A stretch of DNA of 64,000 bases, taken from Myxocyprinus asiaticus. Taxonomy: Eukaryota > Chordata > Actinopteri > Cypriniformes > Catostomidae. The notes below the pieces were generated by a model, which saw only the letters and a list, made by a program, of their open reading frames with translations, did no database searches and was not told the origin of the DNA. The position numbers and the translations under genes are program-made. Location of the stretch: contig NC_059365.1 in assembly GCF_019703515.2 (NCBI RefSeq), positions 39,570,001 to 39,634,000 on the forward strand. Direction: 5' to 3'. Below, in pieces: positions 1 through 9,539 of this stretch (positions are counted from its first letter, which is position 1; every line of letters begins with the position of its first letter).

Positions 1-105
1 CTGCAATAACATGAGCCAGACTTCTTTCGGCCAGTTCAGATTGGTTGCAACACGTTAAAGTAGAAAATTTGTCTACCTCTTGTTCTTTAAAGGGGGGAAC
101 AATAC
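1..105 (-). pseudogene. gypsy-type gag fragment (older element, downstream part)
   Basis: The reverse complement has a stretch resembling fish Ty3/gypsy capsid: KEQEVDKF followed after a small disruption by VATNLNWPKEVWLMLLQ. It ends at position 105, where the AATAC target duplication of the 106-4385 element begins. It would continue from the gag remnant on the other side of that insertion (4391-4990). The frame is broken between VDKF and VATN, so this is a decayed gag. The element runs off the left edge of the window. The assignment rests on the recalled pattern of fish gypsy Gag proteins. Confidence 0.6.
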
Positions 106-346
106 TGTGAATGTTCTGTGGAAAGGAGGAGGCGGGAGGCAGGTTGCTCTACTCACAGGTTAGGTTAGGTTAGGGGACCCAGTCTCTCTCTCTCCATGTC
201 TGCTGGCAGTGTGGCTCTTTTATGCCGCTCTCCTCGTGCTCACTGTAATTAGAGACAGGTGTTAGACATAATCTAGCTCAGGTGCAAGCACCCTTACCAC
301 TTTCTCTCTCTCCGGAGAGACGCTTGACCACGACCCCGCTGCCACA
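106..346 (-). repeat. 3' LTR of the Gmr1-like element (internally deleted)
   Basis: It starts TGTGAATGTT and ends CTGCCACA on the + strand, matching the other LTR at 4040-4385. It is 241 bp against 346 bp because about 105 bp are missing, replaced by a short GGTTA repeat at about 160-175. As the element is on the minus strand this is the 3' LTR. Confidence 0.85.
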
Positions 347-389
347 TATCCCCACCGCGCGACTCAGGCCGGGGAGGCATCCAGCCTGC

Positions 390-1208
390 CTACCACTCCC
401 CCCCTTTTCTGGAAAGGAAGTCGGCGACAGCCATCTGCGCTCCCGGTCTGTGGACCACCTTGAACTTAAACGGCTGAAGAGCTAGATACCAACGGGTGAT
501 CTGCGCGTTGGTGTCTTTCATGCGGTGGAGCCATTGGAGCAGGGTGTGATCCGAACAGAGGGTGAAGGCCCGCCCCAACAGGTAGTATCGGAGAGTGAGG
601 ACCGCCCACTTGATGGCGAGACACTCCTTTTCCATGGAGCTGTACTTAGTTTCCCTCAACAAGAGCTTACGGCTAATGTACAGCACCGGGCGCTCCTCCC
701 CCTCCACCACCTGCGAGAGTACGGCCCCCAGCCCCCTGTCTGAAGCATCTGTCTGTAAAACAAAAGGGAGAGAGAAATCAGGTGAATGTAAAAGCGGCCC
801 CCCGCAAAGTGCGGCTTTAACTTGCGTGAACGCCTGCTGACACTGCTCCGTCCACTGGACCGGGTCTGGAGCAGTGCCCAACCGATCGAGCAACTCATCA
901 ACACGAGGCATTGGATACGCATCAAATTTAGACACCGCGTTGACTTTCCTATAATCCACCCAGAACCGTACAGACCCGTCGCTCTTAGGCACTAGAACAA
1001 CTGGGCTGGACCAATCGCTGTGGGATTCTTCTATTACACCCCTATCGAGCATTGCATCCAATTCTTCCCGAATTATTTTCTTTTTGTGTTCGGGTAATTG
1101 GTAGGGGCGGCTATGTACAACAACCCCAGGCTCAGTCTCGATGTGGTGGTGAATGAGGTTCGTATGACCCGGTAGAGGGGAGAACACATCCGCAAATTCC
1201 TGTTGCAA
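390..1208 (-). pseudogene. RT-RNase H of Gmr1-like element, RT palm deleted in frame
   Basis: The open 272-residue frame starts with the RT N-terminal region: EFADVFSPLPG, then SDWSSPVVLVPKSDGSVRFW and VDYRKVNAVSKFDAYPMPR. At about residue 112 it jumps from DELLDRLGTA straight to PDPVQWTEQCQQAF, which belongs to the RT-RNase H connection. The segment that should hold the RT catalytic aspartates, including YxDD, is absent although the frame stays open. The RNase H part follows, with FVLQTDASDRGLGAVLSQ, MEKECLAIKWAV and CSDHTLLQWL. The family's full RT is longer by roughly 190 residues (an estimate from related elements). It lies downstream of integrase in the element sense. It cannot encode an active RT. 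Confidence 0.85.
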
Positions 1209-1217
1209 CCTGGCAAC

Positions 1218-2520
1218 CTAAGCGAGTTGACTCGGTGAGAGGTGGTCTCCGCAAGTGACCGGGGTGAACTGTTTATGTTTTGAATTCACCTCGGGTCCGA
1301 GCTCCGCCTTCTCTGGAACTACCATAGCCAACGTCACCGGGACCTCCTCCCTCCAAAATTTCAGGAGGTTGAGGTGGTATATTTGACGTGTGCCCCCTCT
1401 ATCGGTTCGCTTTACCTCATTATAGAGATCTCCCACTCATCGTGTTACCTTTGCCACTTGGCGAGTAATTTAGAGCTCGATGTGGGAAGTAATACAAGCA
1501 CTTTATCTCCCGGTGCAAATTCCCTTAGCTGAGTTCCCCTGTCATACAGTTGGTGCTGTCGTTCTTGTGCTTGGAGCAAATTCTCCTGTGTTAGTTGTCC
1601 CAAAGTGTGGAGTTTGGCTCTAAGATCAAGAACGTATTGAATTTCATTCTTACTATTGAAGGTCCCTCCTCCAAGGCCTCTCGTAATACATCAAGCACAC
1701 CGCGTGGGCATCGCCCAAACAGCAGCTCAAATGGGGAGAAGCCAGTGGAGGTTTGCGGGACCTCTCGTACTGCGAATAACAGGGGGTCGAGCCATTTATC
1801 CCAATTTCTAGCATCGTCATGCACAAACTTACGAATCATGTTTTTAAGGGTTTTATTAAATCGTTCCATCAGGCCATCTGTTTGAGGATGGTACACGCTG
1901 GTGCGAATCGATTTAATGCTCAATAATTCTTACAGCTCACGTAGTGTCCGTGACATAAACGTTCTGCCTTGATCGGTGAGGATTTCTTTCGGAATCCCCA
2001 CCCTGGAGATTATTTTGAAGAGTGCCTCCGCAACACTATGTGCTGAGATGTTGCGAAGAGGCACTGCTTCCGGATATTGCATTGCATAGTCCACTAGGAC
2101 CAATACAAAGCGATGTCCATGTGCCGACCGTTCTAATGATCCAACAAGGTCCATTCCAATTCTTTCAAAGGGGACCTCGATCAACGGAAGAGGGCGCAAC
2201 GGCGCTTTTGGGGTGGCCGGTGGGTTAACCAGCTGACATTCGCGGCATGCCGCACACCACCTGCGGACATTGCCGCCAATGCTCGGCCAATAGATGCGGG
2301 CTATTAGACGGTTCAGTGTTTTCCTTTCTCCTAAGTGACCCGCCATGGGATTCTAATGAGCCGCCTGGAATACCATTTTCCGACGGCTCCGTGGTATCAA
2401 AAGTTGGGTTGTATCTTCTTTAGTCTGAGCGTCCTTTGTCGCTCTATACAACCGCTCATTTATAATTGCAAAATAGGGGTATGAAAGGGCGATGTCCGGC
2501 TGGAGTCGTTGACCATCGAT
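1218..2520 (-). pseudogene. integrase of Gmr1-like element, broken frame
   Basis: Read on the minus strand, the integrase begins near 2520 (DGQRLQPDIALSYPYFAI). It passes an in-frame stop at 2353-2355 just before MAGHLGERKT, and contains the zinc-binding CAAC part of the HHCC domain. The catalytic core is present: GMDLVGSL (first D), ILTDQGRTF (second D) and TDGLMERFNKT (E). The spacing between second D and E is 35 residues if the in-frame stop at 1930-1932 is read through. After 1591 the frame shifts; the C-terminal region continues as MGDLYNEVKRTDRGGTRQIY down to 1218. At least two stops and one frameshift make it inactive. Its position between gag-protease and RT is the diagnostic feature of the element. 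Confidence 0.85.
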
Positions 2521-2525
2521 GACTC

Positions 2526-4010
2526 TCACTTGGTCGAAGGCGTGTTTGATGGTTTCGTCTCACGACTGCTCCAAAGGGAAATCTCCCTCAGGGCTGCAGC
2601 CTCTCCCCCTCTTTCGTCATTATGACGTGGAGCTGTCAAGGGCGACACCGGCTCCGCCTCCCCTGCCAGAGCATTGCATATTGCACATCTCCCTAATTTA
2701 GTACAGGACCCATCCGCACAAATTCCCTTAAATAAATCTCTAAAGGCAGGCCAATCTGTCCCCAAAATCAGCGGATGGGTGAGGCGGGAACTAACCGCGG
2801 CTTCCACTCTATGCTTTTTCCCCCGGAATTTAATTGTCAGAGTCATCACAGAATACTTGTGAATATCCCCGTGCACACACTTCACCCTCACCGTTTTAGC
2901 TGTGCCCAAAGCCTCGGTTTGAACCAAGCGTTGGTGGATAGTGGCTTGATTACACCCAGTGTCCACCAACGCTTGGTGAGTACCCCCTTGACACTTACCG
3001 GTATCTGGTATGCTCTGGCCCGGTCGGGGGCAGCCTGCGGGAGGTCGGAGACCCGCACCACCATCCCCAGCTCCGCACTGATCCTGGAAGTGGTCCGGGT
3101 CCCCGCACCTCCAGCATGTTGGCCCAGGCACCACGCCCACACTTGCATTGGCAGGCGCCCCCACCTGAGAGTGAGAGCGGCGGGGCATTGGGGTAGGGGG
3201 AGGTGTCGTCTCCCACGCCCGGGGAGCTGGTCTCGGTGACTGAAGTCCTCCTTGCCTGCGTGGGGCAGAAACGAGCCCTGGGGAGAGAACAGAACGAGAG
3301 GAGAGAGGGGAGGGGGATGAGACAGGGGAAAACACAGGGGGAGGGGAGAGAGAGTAGGAGGGCTCTTCCGCCCTCGGGATCGCCACCATGTGGTCCTCCG
3401 CAAGCTGGACGGCTTCCTCCAGCGACGCCGGACGGTGGCACTGGACCCACTCCGCCACCCCTTTTGGCAGTCGATGTATTAATTGCTCCATTACCACCCG
3501 GTCGGAGTTCTCCAGCTTCAGGCTCCGGAAGAGTTGACCATTCTCTTCCAGACTCCGACCAACCCGTTGCAAGATGGCTTTCTTCAGGTCACCATAAGCC
3601 AGGAAGCTCATCGCCGGCAGTTGTTGAGCCATGAGCTGGGCTTCCCCGGACAACAGCGGAATAAGTCGGGCCGCCCACTGGCCGAGCGGCCAGCCCCACA
3701 TCTCGGCGGTGCGCTCAAATAAATCCAGGAACGCCTCGGGATCGTCCGCCGTCCCCATCTTCTGTAGTGCAGGCGGGGGCAATGGCGTGTGAGTGGCCGG
3801 GGTCACGGCTGGAGATGCCTCCTGGCTGAAGAGGCTCCGGATCACCTGCCGTTCCTCTGTTTGAGCGTGTAGGAGCTCCACAAACCGGTGATCTTGATCT
3901 TGCCGGAACTCAAGCAGGGTTTGCTGGTGGTTCCGATGTAGGCCAGCGAGGGCTTGGAGGATCTCAGCCAACTGGGAGGACTCTTCAGGGCGACTTCCGT
4001 CCATCTTCAA
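2526..4010 (-). CDS. gag-protease polyprotein of Gmr1-like element
   Basis: A 494-codon frame starting at the first ATG after the primer site (MDGSRPEESSQLAEILQALA). An N-terminal coiled-coil-prone segment is followed by a capsid-like region (residues about 85-210, with DDPEAFLDLFERTAEMWGW), a proline- and serine-rich linker, and one CCHC zinc knuckle CWRCGDPDHFQDQC (CX2CX4HX4C). Next is the aspartic protease motif ALVDTGCNQATIH. Gag would package element RNA and the protease would process the polyprotein. Gag and protease share a frame; the frame ends (FKGIC…PSTK) before integrase, which continues in another frame, so a frameshift lies near 2530-2580. This is the most intact frame of the element. 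Confidence 0.85.
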   Translation of the reverse strand: MKMDGSRPEESSQLAEILQALAGLHRNHQQTLLEFRQDQDHRFVELLHAQTEERQVIRSLFSQEASPAVTPATHTPLPPPALQKMGTADDPEAFLDLFERTAEMWGWPLGQWAARLIPLLSGEAQLMAQQLPAMSFLAYGDLKKAILQRVGRSLEENGQLFRSLKLENSDRVVMEQLIHRLPKGVAEWVQCHRPASLEEAVQLAEDHMVAIPRAEEPSYSLSPPPVFSPVSSPSPLSSRSVLSPGLVSAPRRQGGLQSPRPAPRAWETTPPPTPMPRRSHSQVGAPANASVGVVPGPTCWRCGDPDHFQDQCGAGDGGAGLRPPAGCPRPGQSIPDTGKCQGGTHQALVDTGCNQATIHQRLVQTEALGTAKTVRVKCVHGDIHKYSVMTLTIKFRGKKHRVEAAVSSRLTHPLILGTDWPAFRDLFKGICADGSCTKLGRCAICNALAGEAEPVSPLTAPRHNDERGGEAAALREISLWSSRETKPSNTPSTK

Positions 4011-4020
4011 CCAAAATTTT

Positions 4021-4038
4021 TCCCGGGTTTCAGCACCA
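4021..4038 (-). other. primer binding site, tRNA-Phe type
   Basis: The + strand reads TCCCGGGTTTCAGCACCA, one nucleotide from the LTR edge at 4040. It matches the 3' end of vertebrate tRNA-Phe at 17 of 18 positions, counting the CCA. The one difference is compatible with a CpG transition. It primes minus-strand DNA synthesis in LTR elements. Confidence 0.75.
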
Positions 4039-4039
4039 G

Positions 4040-4385
4040 TGTGAATGTTCCGTGGAAAGGAGGAGGCGGGAGGCAGGTTGCTATACTCACAGGTTAGGTT
4101 TCTTTAATGACCACACTGCTCTCAACTTTACAACAATAACTTTTTCCGTGATAAAATAACAGTCTCTGCAACTTAACTATAATAAACTCTTAACTTCACA
4201 AACATAACTCTGGGGACCCAGTCTCTCTCTCTCCACGTCTGCTGGCGGTGTGGCTCTTTTATGCCGCTCTCCCCGTGCTCACTGTAATTAGAGACGGGTG
4301 TTAGACATAATCTAGCTCAGGTGCAAACGCCCTTACCGCTTTCTCTCTCTCTGGAGAGACGCTTGACCATGCCCCCGCTGCCACA
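4040..4385 (-). repeat. 5' LTR of the Gmr1-like element (full length)
   Basis: 346 bp, with TG...CA ends (TGTGAATGTT to CTGCCACA on the + strand). It matches 106-346 outside an internal segment at about 4100-4212 that the other LTR has lost. It abuts the primer site at 4021-4038 and is followed by the AATAC duplication. Confidence 0.87.
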
Positions 4386-4390
4386 AATAC

Positions 4391-4990
4391 ATATATTCAA
4401 AATAAACAGAGTTTGTTACAACCCTTTCTTGAGCTTTCAAATTCAGCTTTTTTAAGTCGAAAAGCATGTTCGATTTCGAGCTTTTCCTGTTTAAGTTTAT
4501 GTCTCTCGTTCTCTCTTAAGCAACCATTCCTCTCTCTCCTTCAAAAAAACTCTTTTGTGCTCTTTGTCTTGGAGCAATTTTTTTTAACCTGTATTGCTAG
4601 CTCATCTGAACTAACCTCTGCTAATTTATGATCTTCCAACATTTTCTGTTCTTCACCAATGAGGCCTTGTTTATGCAATACCAACACAGCCTGATGTTTG
4701 CATTTGGATAAATTACTACGAAGTCCCACTTTTAATGAACAGCAATTTTTAAAAGATCTACTCTATTTATTTAAAATAATTTCACTTGTGTGGGATTTGC
4801 AATAAACACTGTTAAATCGAACAATAAAAGTGAATGAGGAATAAAGAACACTAAAGAAATTATAAGTACAATTTTAAACAGAGCAAAACAAACTAACTCC
4901 ACTTTATACTCCTCTGCGTTACAATACAATGAAGCAACGCACAAACACATGTGTGGACAGATCAAAAGGTCAAACAAAGCCATGTAAATC
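4391..4990 (-). pseudogene. gypsy-type gag leader and N-terminus (older element, upstream part)
   Basis: The minus strand contains a decayed gag start: LRSNLSKCKHQAVLVLHKQG, GEEQKMLEDHKLAEVSSDEL, then a charged segment (EREEWLLKRER, and FDLKKLNLKAQER in a shifted frame). This resembles the helical, Lys/Glu-rich N-terminal gag of fish gypsy elements. Several frameshifts are evident. It is joined at 4390 to the younger Gmr1-like insertion, and the continuation of the same gag is at 1-105. About 250 bp of leader separates it from the tRNA-Pro primer site at 4994-5011. Confidence 0.5.
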
Positions 4991-4993
4991 TAA

Positions 4994-5011
4994 ATCCCGG
5001 ACGAGCCCCCA
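4994..5011 (-). other. primer binding site, tRNA-Pro
   Basis: The + strand reads ATCCCGGACGAGCCCCCA, an exact match to the 3' end of vertebrate tRNA-Pro including CCA. It implies a minus-strand LTR element whose 5' LTR lies immediately to the right, starting near 5016 with TGTTACAACC. Confidence 0.8.
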
Positions 5012-5015
5012 AATA

Positions 5016-5560
5016 TGTTACAACCAAATGCTTAAATAGTCTCTCATAAATTAGGAGATAATGACCAAACAAATATAATAAATCGCAGATGCTCTAAGTT
5101 TGCTTTGTAGACATCCGACACCTTAGATTTTATTGCACTAACAATAACAAACAACAGTAACAAAACAAGTTCACAAACAATTACCAACAAAACATTCAAT
5201 GTTAAAAAAAAATGTTAACAATAGTTATATTTAATGAAATAACCAGACTCAAACCAGAATGCCCTGAATGCACCTGCTTTCCTAGAAAGACCTTACCTGG
5301 ATCCCGAAGAAAGATGTCAGTCTTCCAGGTAACTGCTTCACTTGCCTGGTCTAAACAAAATAAAGAAAATGTGTACATAAAGAAATAAAATAAAAACACT
5401 TCCTGCTCACAACATCAAAAATAAGATTTGAAGAATAAAGTCTTTGATGTCAACAACAAAATCTAGAACAAAGGTTTCTCTCCCCCCTTTTAAAAGTTAA
5501 TGAGCCTATTTATTTATATGAACCTATAAAATTTACTATCCCGTTTATTTCCTAATATCA
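5016..5560 (-). repeat. probable 5' LTR of the older gypsy element (right end not located)
   Basis: AT-rich sequence directly following the tRNA-Pro primer site. The left edge (TGTTACAACC) fits an LTR terminus. I cannot find the distal terminus or a second LTR copy in this window, so the right boundary is a guess. Confidence 0.4.
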
Positions 5561-6751
5561 AACATCATTCAAACAGAACATATATTACACAGGAGCAAAA
5601 CTTTGTCCATAATTTGCCCATAAGCCTTGAAGGTCCAGACTTTAAAGCCCTTTATTAACTTGCCTTTATATTTACATGGCAAATGCTATTTAAACATAGA
5701 TATGACCATAGATGGCTCCTCATTACTGTGATTAGTTCATTGTAGCTAAAATAATAATAATAATAATAAATTATAGTATTTGTTATGAAAATAGTAGCCT
5801 AAACACATTTAGAAACTTTAACTACAACTGCCACAGTTGTAATAAAAATGAGGTCTAATAGATTCTACCTAATAGATTATTTAATATGAAACTATAACAT
5901 TTCTGTCAAAATATCAGCATTACTGTTACTACTGTAAATTGTGATAAATTTTAGTAAGTCTGATTATGTATAATTTGAAATACCCTTTATTTTGGCGCAT
6001 AGCACATTGTTTCTCTTTTCCTCCTAGTGCTGTTTAACATGTCAGGGTTGTCTACTGTTTGAGAGGTTTGACTTCCTCCATAGCCCTTTGAACTAGAAAA
6101 CACTCACTAGAATTCAAATGGGTCACATCAGTTTTGTGGTCTGTGCCGCAATATCAAGGGAAGCCCGCAACCCCAGTGTGTGCACTCCAGAGATACAGAG
6201 CAGATGATTGCCGAGAGTGGTTCCGTGATGGCTTGTGCCAAACTTGCATGAAAACCAGGCTTCAATCGTACCGTGAAAACATTGCATTGCCGATGAGAAG
6301 CATATTTAGGGCACATAAAGCACCAAACTTGTGGTTATCATTAAATTTGCCTTGGTGGGCCAAAATTTAGCTTGAGCGGCCACCGATCATTTTTCAATGG
6401 AGGGAGAACTATGGCATTGTTCTTTCTCTTTCTGAACAAACCTAGCAAGTGTTACATTGTGTCAAGAATATTAATGAACCATGTGAAATTTTTGCAGCAG
6501 TGCAAATAGGGGAAACACTGCATTAAAGCCATCAAGGCTTTTATTAGGAATCCCCAATGACATCATTTAGTCTTTCCAGGAATGGGAAATTCCCTTCCCA
6601 CAACATCACCTGTAGACTGGTGGAGAAAATGCAAACACACCAAAACACGAACACAACACAATTATGTGCAAAATCAGATAACATCTACCCTAACCCCACC
6701 GTAACCCTAAACCAACACTACACCTACCCAACCCTATCCCTTCCCTTCCCT
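5561..6751. other. intron sequence with a hAT-type terminus
   Basis: AT-rich, no gene seen. At 6501-6520 AATAGGGGAAACACTG resembles the right terminus of hAT elements of the CAGTGTTTCCCC type. A diverged left partner may lie near 6005-6030, but no target duplication could be matched. A 78-codon frame at 6134-6370 has no recognisable domain. Confidence 0.35.
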
Positions 6752-7236
6752 GAAAGGTGCACTCAGCGATTCCTGAGAAACACTGTTGATATTCAAACTC
6801 AACTGCCATAACAAACACACCCCTCCCTTCAGTGCTTCTTTGTAAGCTCTGCCCTCGACTTATCATAATCCTTCTTTTTATGTTTATATTCGTCTGACCT
6901 TTTTCTCAGCCATTTGTCTTCCTTGGAGTTTAGAAAGTTCGCATCAGCCAGATTTCCAGTCGCTCTTCTAATGAATTTCCCTCTCGCTCTGCCCCCACCC
7001 CCCATTCTGTGCACGCACAAGAACCACCCCCTGTTGCTGATTGGCTGAAGTAGTGTTGTGTGGATCAGTCTGATCCACTTTGTTTTTGTAACCATTTACA
7101 GAAACAGGGCTGTGTACAAATACTAGATTTTTTTTTTCAGCCCACGCACAGAACGGACAGCTAGCAGTCTGTGAGGAGATATTTGCAGAATTTGACAAAA
7201 AGTGTACTGGATTAGAATTACTGAGTGCACCTTTAA
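6752..7236. mobile_element. hAT-like MITE, 485 bp
   Basis: The left end GAAAGGTGCACTCAGCGATT and the right end, whose complement is TTAAAGGTGCACTCAGTAAT, form terminal inverted repeats. CCCTTCCCT flanks both sides (6743-6751 and 7237-7245); an 8-bp duplication would be typical of hAT, so one base is probably chance. There is no coding capacity. The frames inside are shadows. Confidence 0.7.
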
Positions 7237-7855
7237 CCCTTCCCTAAATCTAAAGTCACCTAACCCTTACACTAATATTAGAGTGAAAATGATAGGTTGA
7301 GAAGAATGTTGTTGAAGCCTATACCCCAGCCCAAAGCCTACCTCTAGCCTTAAATACAATCATAAAATTGTATTGGTTTATACAAAAGTTTCTCCAGGAT
7401 TAGTAAGTATGTTGATTCTGGAACATGTCATTTTTTGATAAGTCACGTTAAAGCTGAAGTGTGTAATTTCTGTGGCACCAAACAGAATTGCAAAAATAAT
7501 CTGTTTTCAAATAGATTTCAGAACACCCGCTTTGTCTTTAATTGGTTGTACAAACAGATAGTTCGTACTCATGACACTGGTCCAGCCAATATTGCTGTGT
7601 CTGATATGACGGACCACTCTATAAAACTAAAGAATGTTTTGATAGAGCCACAGTCACACTTTTAGGTGAAATCACCTTAAAAATAGTTTCTTTTTATAGT
7701 TGTTTCGACATATTAAGATTAAATCAATTTAACATGGCAAAAATGATAGCACAAATCAGCTCTACGTGAGATGCAAAAACACACGTATGATAAAGAGTTT
7801 TACTAATGCTTTTTCTCTACCTCCTTTTATCTGTTTTTTCCTTTCTCACCTCAAT

Positions 7856-7906
<51 letters not shown>

Positions 7907-8064
7907 TTTGTTTTCTGTTTCTCTGGTCTGTTTTTCACTTTTTACAGTATACACTCCATACCCTGGCCCTGACTTGTTTGTCTAACCACCAGTCTCTATT
8001 CATAATTTAATCTTTATATATCCTCACCTCTCTTTTTCTCTTTGTCTCTGTGTTGTCTGTGCAG
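7237..8064. other. intron upstream of the nrg2 Ig exon
   Basis: No gene seen. Contains a dispersed cyprinid-type repeat near 7446-7680 (starts GTTAAAGCTGAAGTGTGTAA) and a (TA)n tract. It ends in a pyrimidine-rich tract and TGTGCAG acceptor before 8065. Confidence 0.5.
7858..7905. repeat. (TA)24 microsatellite
   Basis: Uninterrupted alternating TA of 48 bp, 160 bp upstream of the nrg2 exon acceptor. Confidence 0.95.
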
Positions 8065-8183
8065 GAAAAACTCAAAGCTTCACATCAGCAGAGTGAGACT
8101 GGAGGACTCTGGGAACTACACCTGCATGGTGCAGAACTCACTGGGCAGAGAGAATGCCACCAGCTATGTTAACGTCCAAAGCA
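8065..8183 (+). CDS. nrg2: neuregulin 2 exon: C-terminal half of Ig-like domain
   Basis: A 119-nt exon with acceptor TGTGCAG before 8065 and donor GTAAGA at 8184 (entry phase 2, exit phase 1). It encodes KNSKLHISRVRLEDSGNYTC and MVQNSLGRENATSYVNVQS. DSGNYTC is the D-x-G-x-Y-x-C signature of the F strand of an I-set immunoglobulin domain; two N-glycosylation sequons (NYT, NAT) follow. Neuregulin Ig domains bind heparan sulfate and help retain the growth factor in the extracellular matrix. The exon is phase-compatible with the EGF exon at 58706, and the joined junction aligns with the neuregulin-2 linker. The paralogue (nrg2a or nrg2b) cannot be decided from the window. Earlier exons lie to the left. 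Confidence 0.88.
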
Positions 8184-8419
8184 GTAAGAGCACCATCATC
8201 ATTTCCATCTTACTACAAGCTACAAGAGACCAGCAATTCTATTTCTTTGCACATGTAGTTCATACATACACCAGATGTGCTTAAGCAGATGGTGCCTGTC
8301 TTTATGTTGTGCTTATGGATGTTTTTAGCTGTACAGATGTCCATTTCTCTTGCTCTGGTCAAACTACACTAGAAGTGTACCTTTTCTAAAGAAAAGATGA
8401 GAGCTTCTCACCTGTGCAA

Positions 8420-8700
8420 ATCTCACGACCATGAAGCTAGGGTGTTCTGAGTGTTTATTTTCTAGCATGTTGCTAATTGGTTGCGTGGTTGCTAGGTGGT
8501 TGCTTGGTCAAAAGAGCCCACCCCCAGTCTTTTTGATATTCTGGTCCCTAGATATGGCACAGGTTCCTCCATCAATATGGCACTTTTATGGCAATTTTAA
8601 TTGGATTTATCATTCTGAAACAGGCCAAGCTACACACTGAATTTCAATTCTTTGTGTTAGGTGTTTCGAAAAAGTTATTGTGAAATAGTTTGGATTTTGT
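8420..8700. repeat. dispersed intronic repeat with GGTTGCTAGG motif
   Basis: Contains GTTGCGTGGTTGCTAGGTGG, a motif of a common fish dispersed repeat. A related, more diverged segment in opposite orientation lies at about 18420-18640. Family and exact ends unresolved. Confidence 0.4.
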
Positions 8701-8828
8701 ACAGTTGGTGTGTGTATGGTTTTGCTAGTGTGGAGATATTTGGTGGAATTTGGATGTTATTGTGGAGACCACACCTCTCTTCTCTGCTGTTTTATTTAAG
8801 GATCTCCACACCTGCTTCAGTCCCAGGA

Positions 8829-9066
8829 GTATAATAATAATAATAATAATAACAATAATTTGTATTTATATAGCGCCTTTCACAATAAGCAAGGTCACTT
8901 TGCAAAGAAGTCATATACTTTTTATTTTAAAGCAAAACAAATACAATCAATCAATCAATCAAAAAAAAATATATATATATATACTGTATATATATATATT
9001 ATATTATACAATCAGTATATCACATCAACTCGAGGTATTTGATGTGTGTGTGTGTGTGTGTGTGTG
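8829..9066. repeat. simple-repeat cluster plus TATAGCGCCTTTCACA short repeat
   Basis: (ATA)n at 8829-8851 is followed by TTTATATAGCGCCTTTCACA (a short repeat also seen at 58160-58200), then (AATC)n at 8944-8961, (TA)n near 8970-9000 and (TG)n at 9043-9066. Confidence 0.75.
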
Positions 9067-9194
9067 ACTAATGTGAGCTCTATCTAGCTCATCTTAAGTG
9101 CAGTAATGGTTGAGTGGTTTCTGAGATAGAGGGTCTTTGTCCTCTAGCTCTCCACAAAGCCCCTCCATTATCTGATGTGTCAGCAGAGTCTCAT

Positions 9195-9420
9195 AGAAAG
9201 AGAACGAATGAATGAATGAAACAATCAACGAATTGTGTGAGGAAATTAATGAATCAATTAATGAGCAAATTAGTGAGTGAATGAATGAGTGTCTGAGAGC
9301 AAGAATAAATAAGTTGATGATTAAGTGAGTGATTTGAATAGATGAATCAATCAATGAATTAAGTGAAGGAGTGACTGAATGAACATTTAGGCTACTGAGT
9401 GAGTGAGTGAGTGAGTGGCT
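9195..9420. repeat. degenerate GAATGA/GAGT tetranucleotide repeat
   Basis: About 220 bp made of diverged GAAT, GAGT and AATC tetranucleotide units, ending in (GAGT)n near 9395-9418. Frames across it are low-complexity shadows. Confidence 0.7.
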
Positions 9421-9460
9421 GCGTCTGCACATTCAGATTGCTGTAGGATGTGTGTTTTTC

Positions 9461-9462
<2 letters not shown>

Positions 9463-9533
<71 letters not shown>
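9463..9533. repeat. (TG)n(GA)n compound microsatellite
   Basis: (TG)n at 9463-9504 runs straight into (GA)n at 9504-9533. Confidence 0.95.

Positions 9534-9539
<6 letters not shown>

Larger units (their letters stand above)
106..4385 (-). mobile_element. Gmr1-like Ty3/gypsy LTR retrotransposon, nonautonomous
   Basis: A complete insertion bounded by LTRs (106-346 and 4040-4385) and a perfect 5-bp target duplication, AATAC at 101-105 and 4386-4390. Reading the minus strand the order is 5' LTR, primer binding site, gag with CCHC knuckle and protease, integrase, then RT-RNase H, then 3' LTR. Integrase upstream of RT is the Ty1/copia order, yet the RT and RNase H look Ty3/gypsy-like. That combination defines the Gmr1-like group known from fish and other deuterostomes. 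Stops, frameshifts and an in-frame deletion of the RT palm make it unable to move alone. It is nested in an older gypsy gag. Confidence 0.88.

Noticed and set aside
2775..3634. Long + strand frames opposite the Gmr1-like gag
   Set aside because: Antisense shadows of the real minus-strand gag-protease frame.
8065..8183. Assignment of the Ig exon to an unrelated Ig-superfamily gene
   Set aside because: The phase fits the EGF exon and the joined linker and HARKCNET motif indicate neuregulin 2; an intervening unrelated gene is less likely.
9094..9432. 112-codon minus-strand frame
   Set aside because: Low-complexity translation of tetranucleotide repeats.
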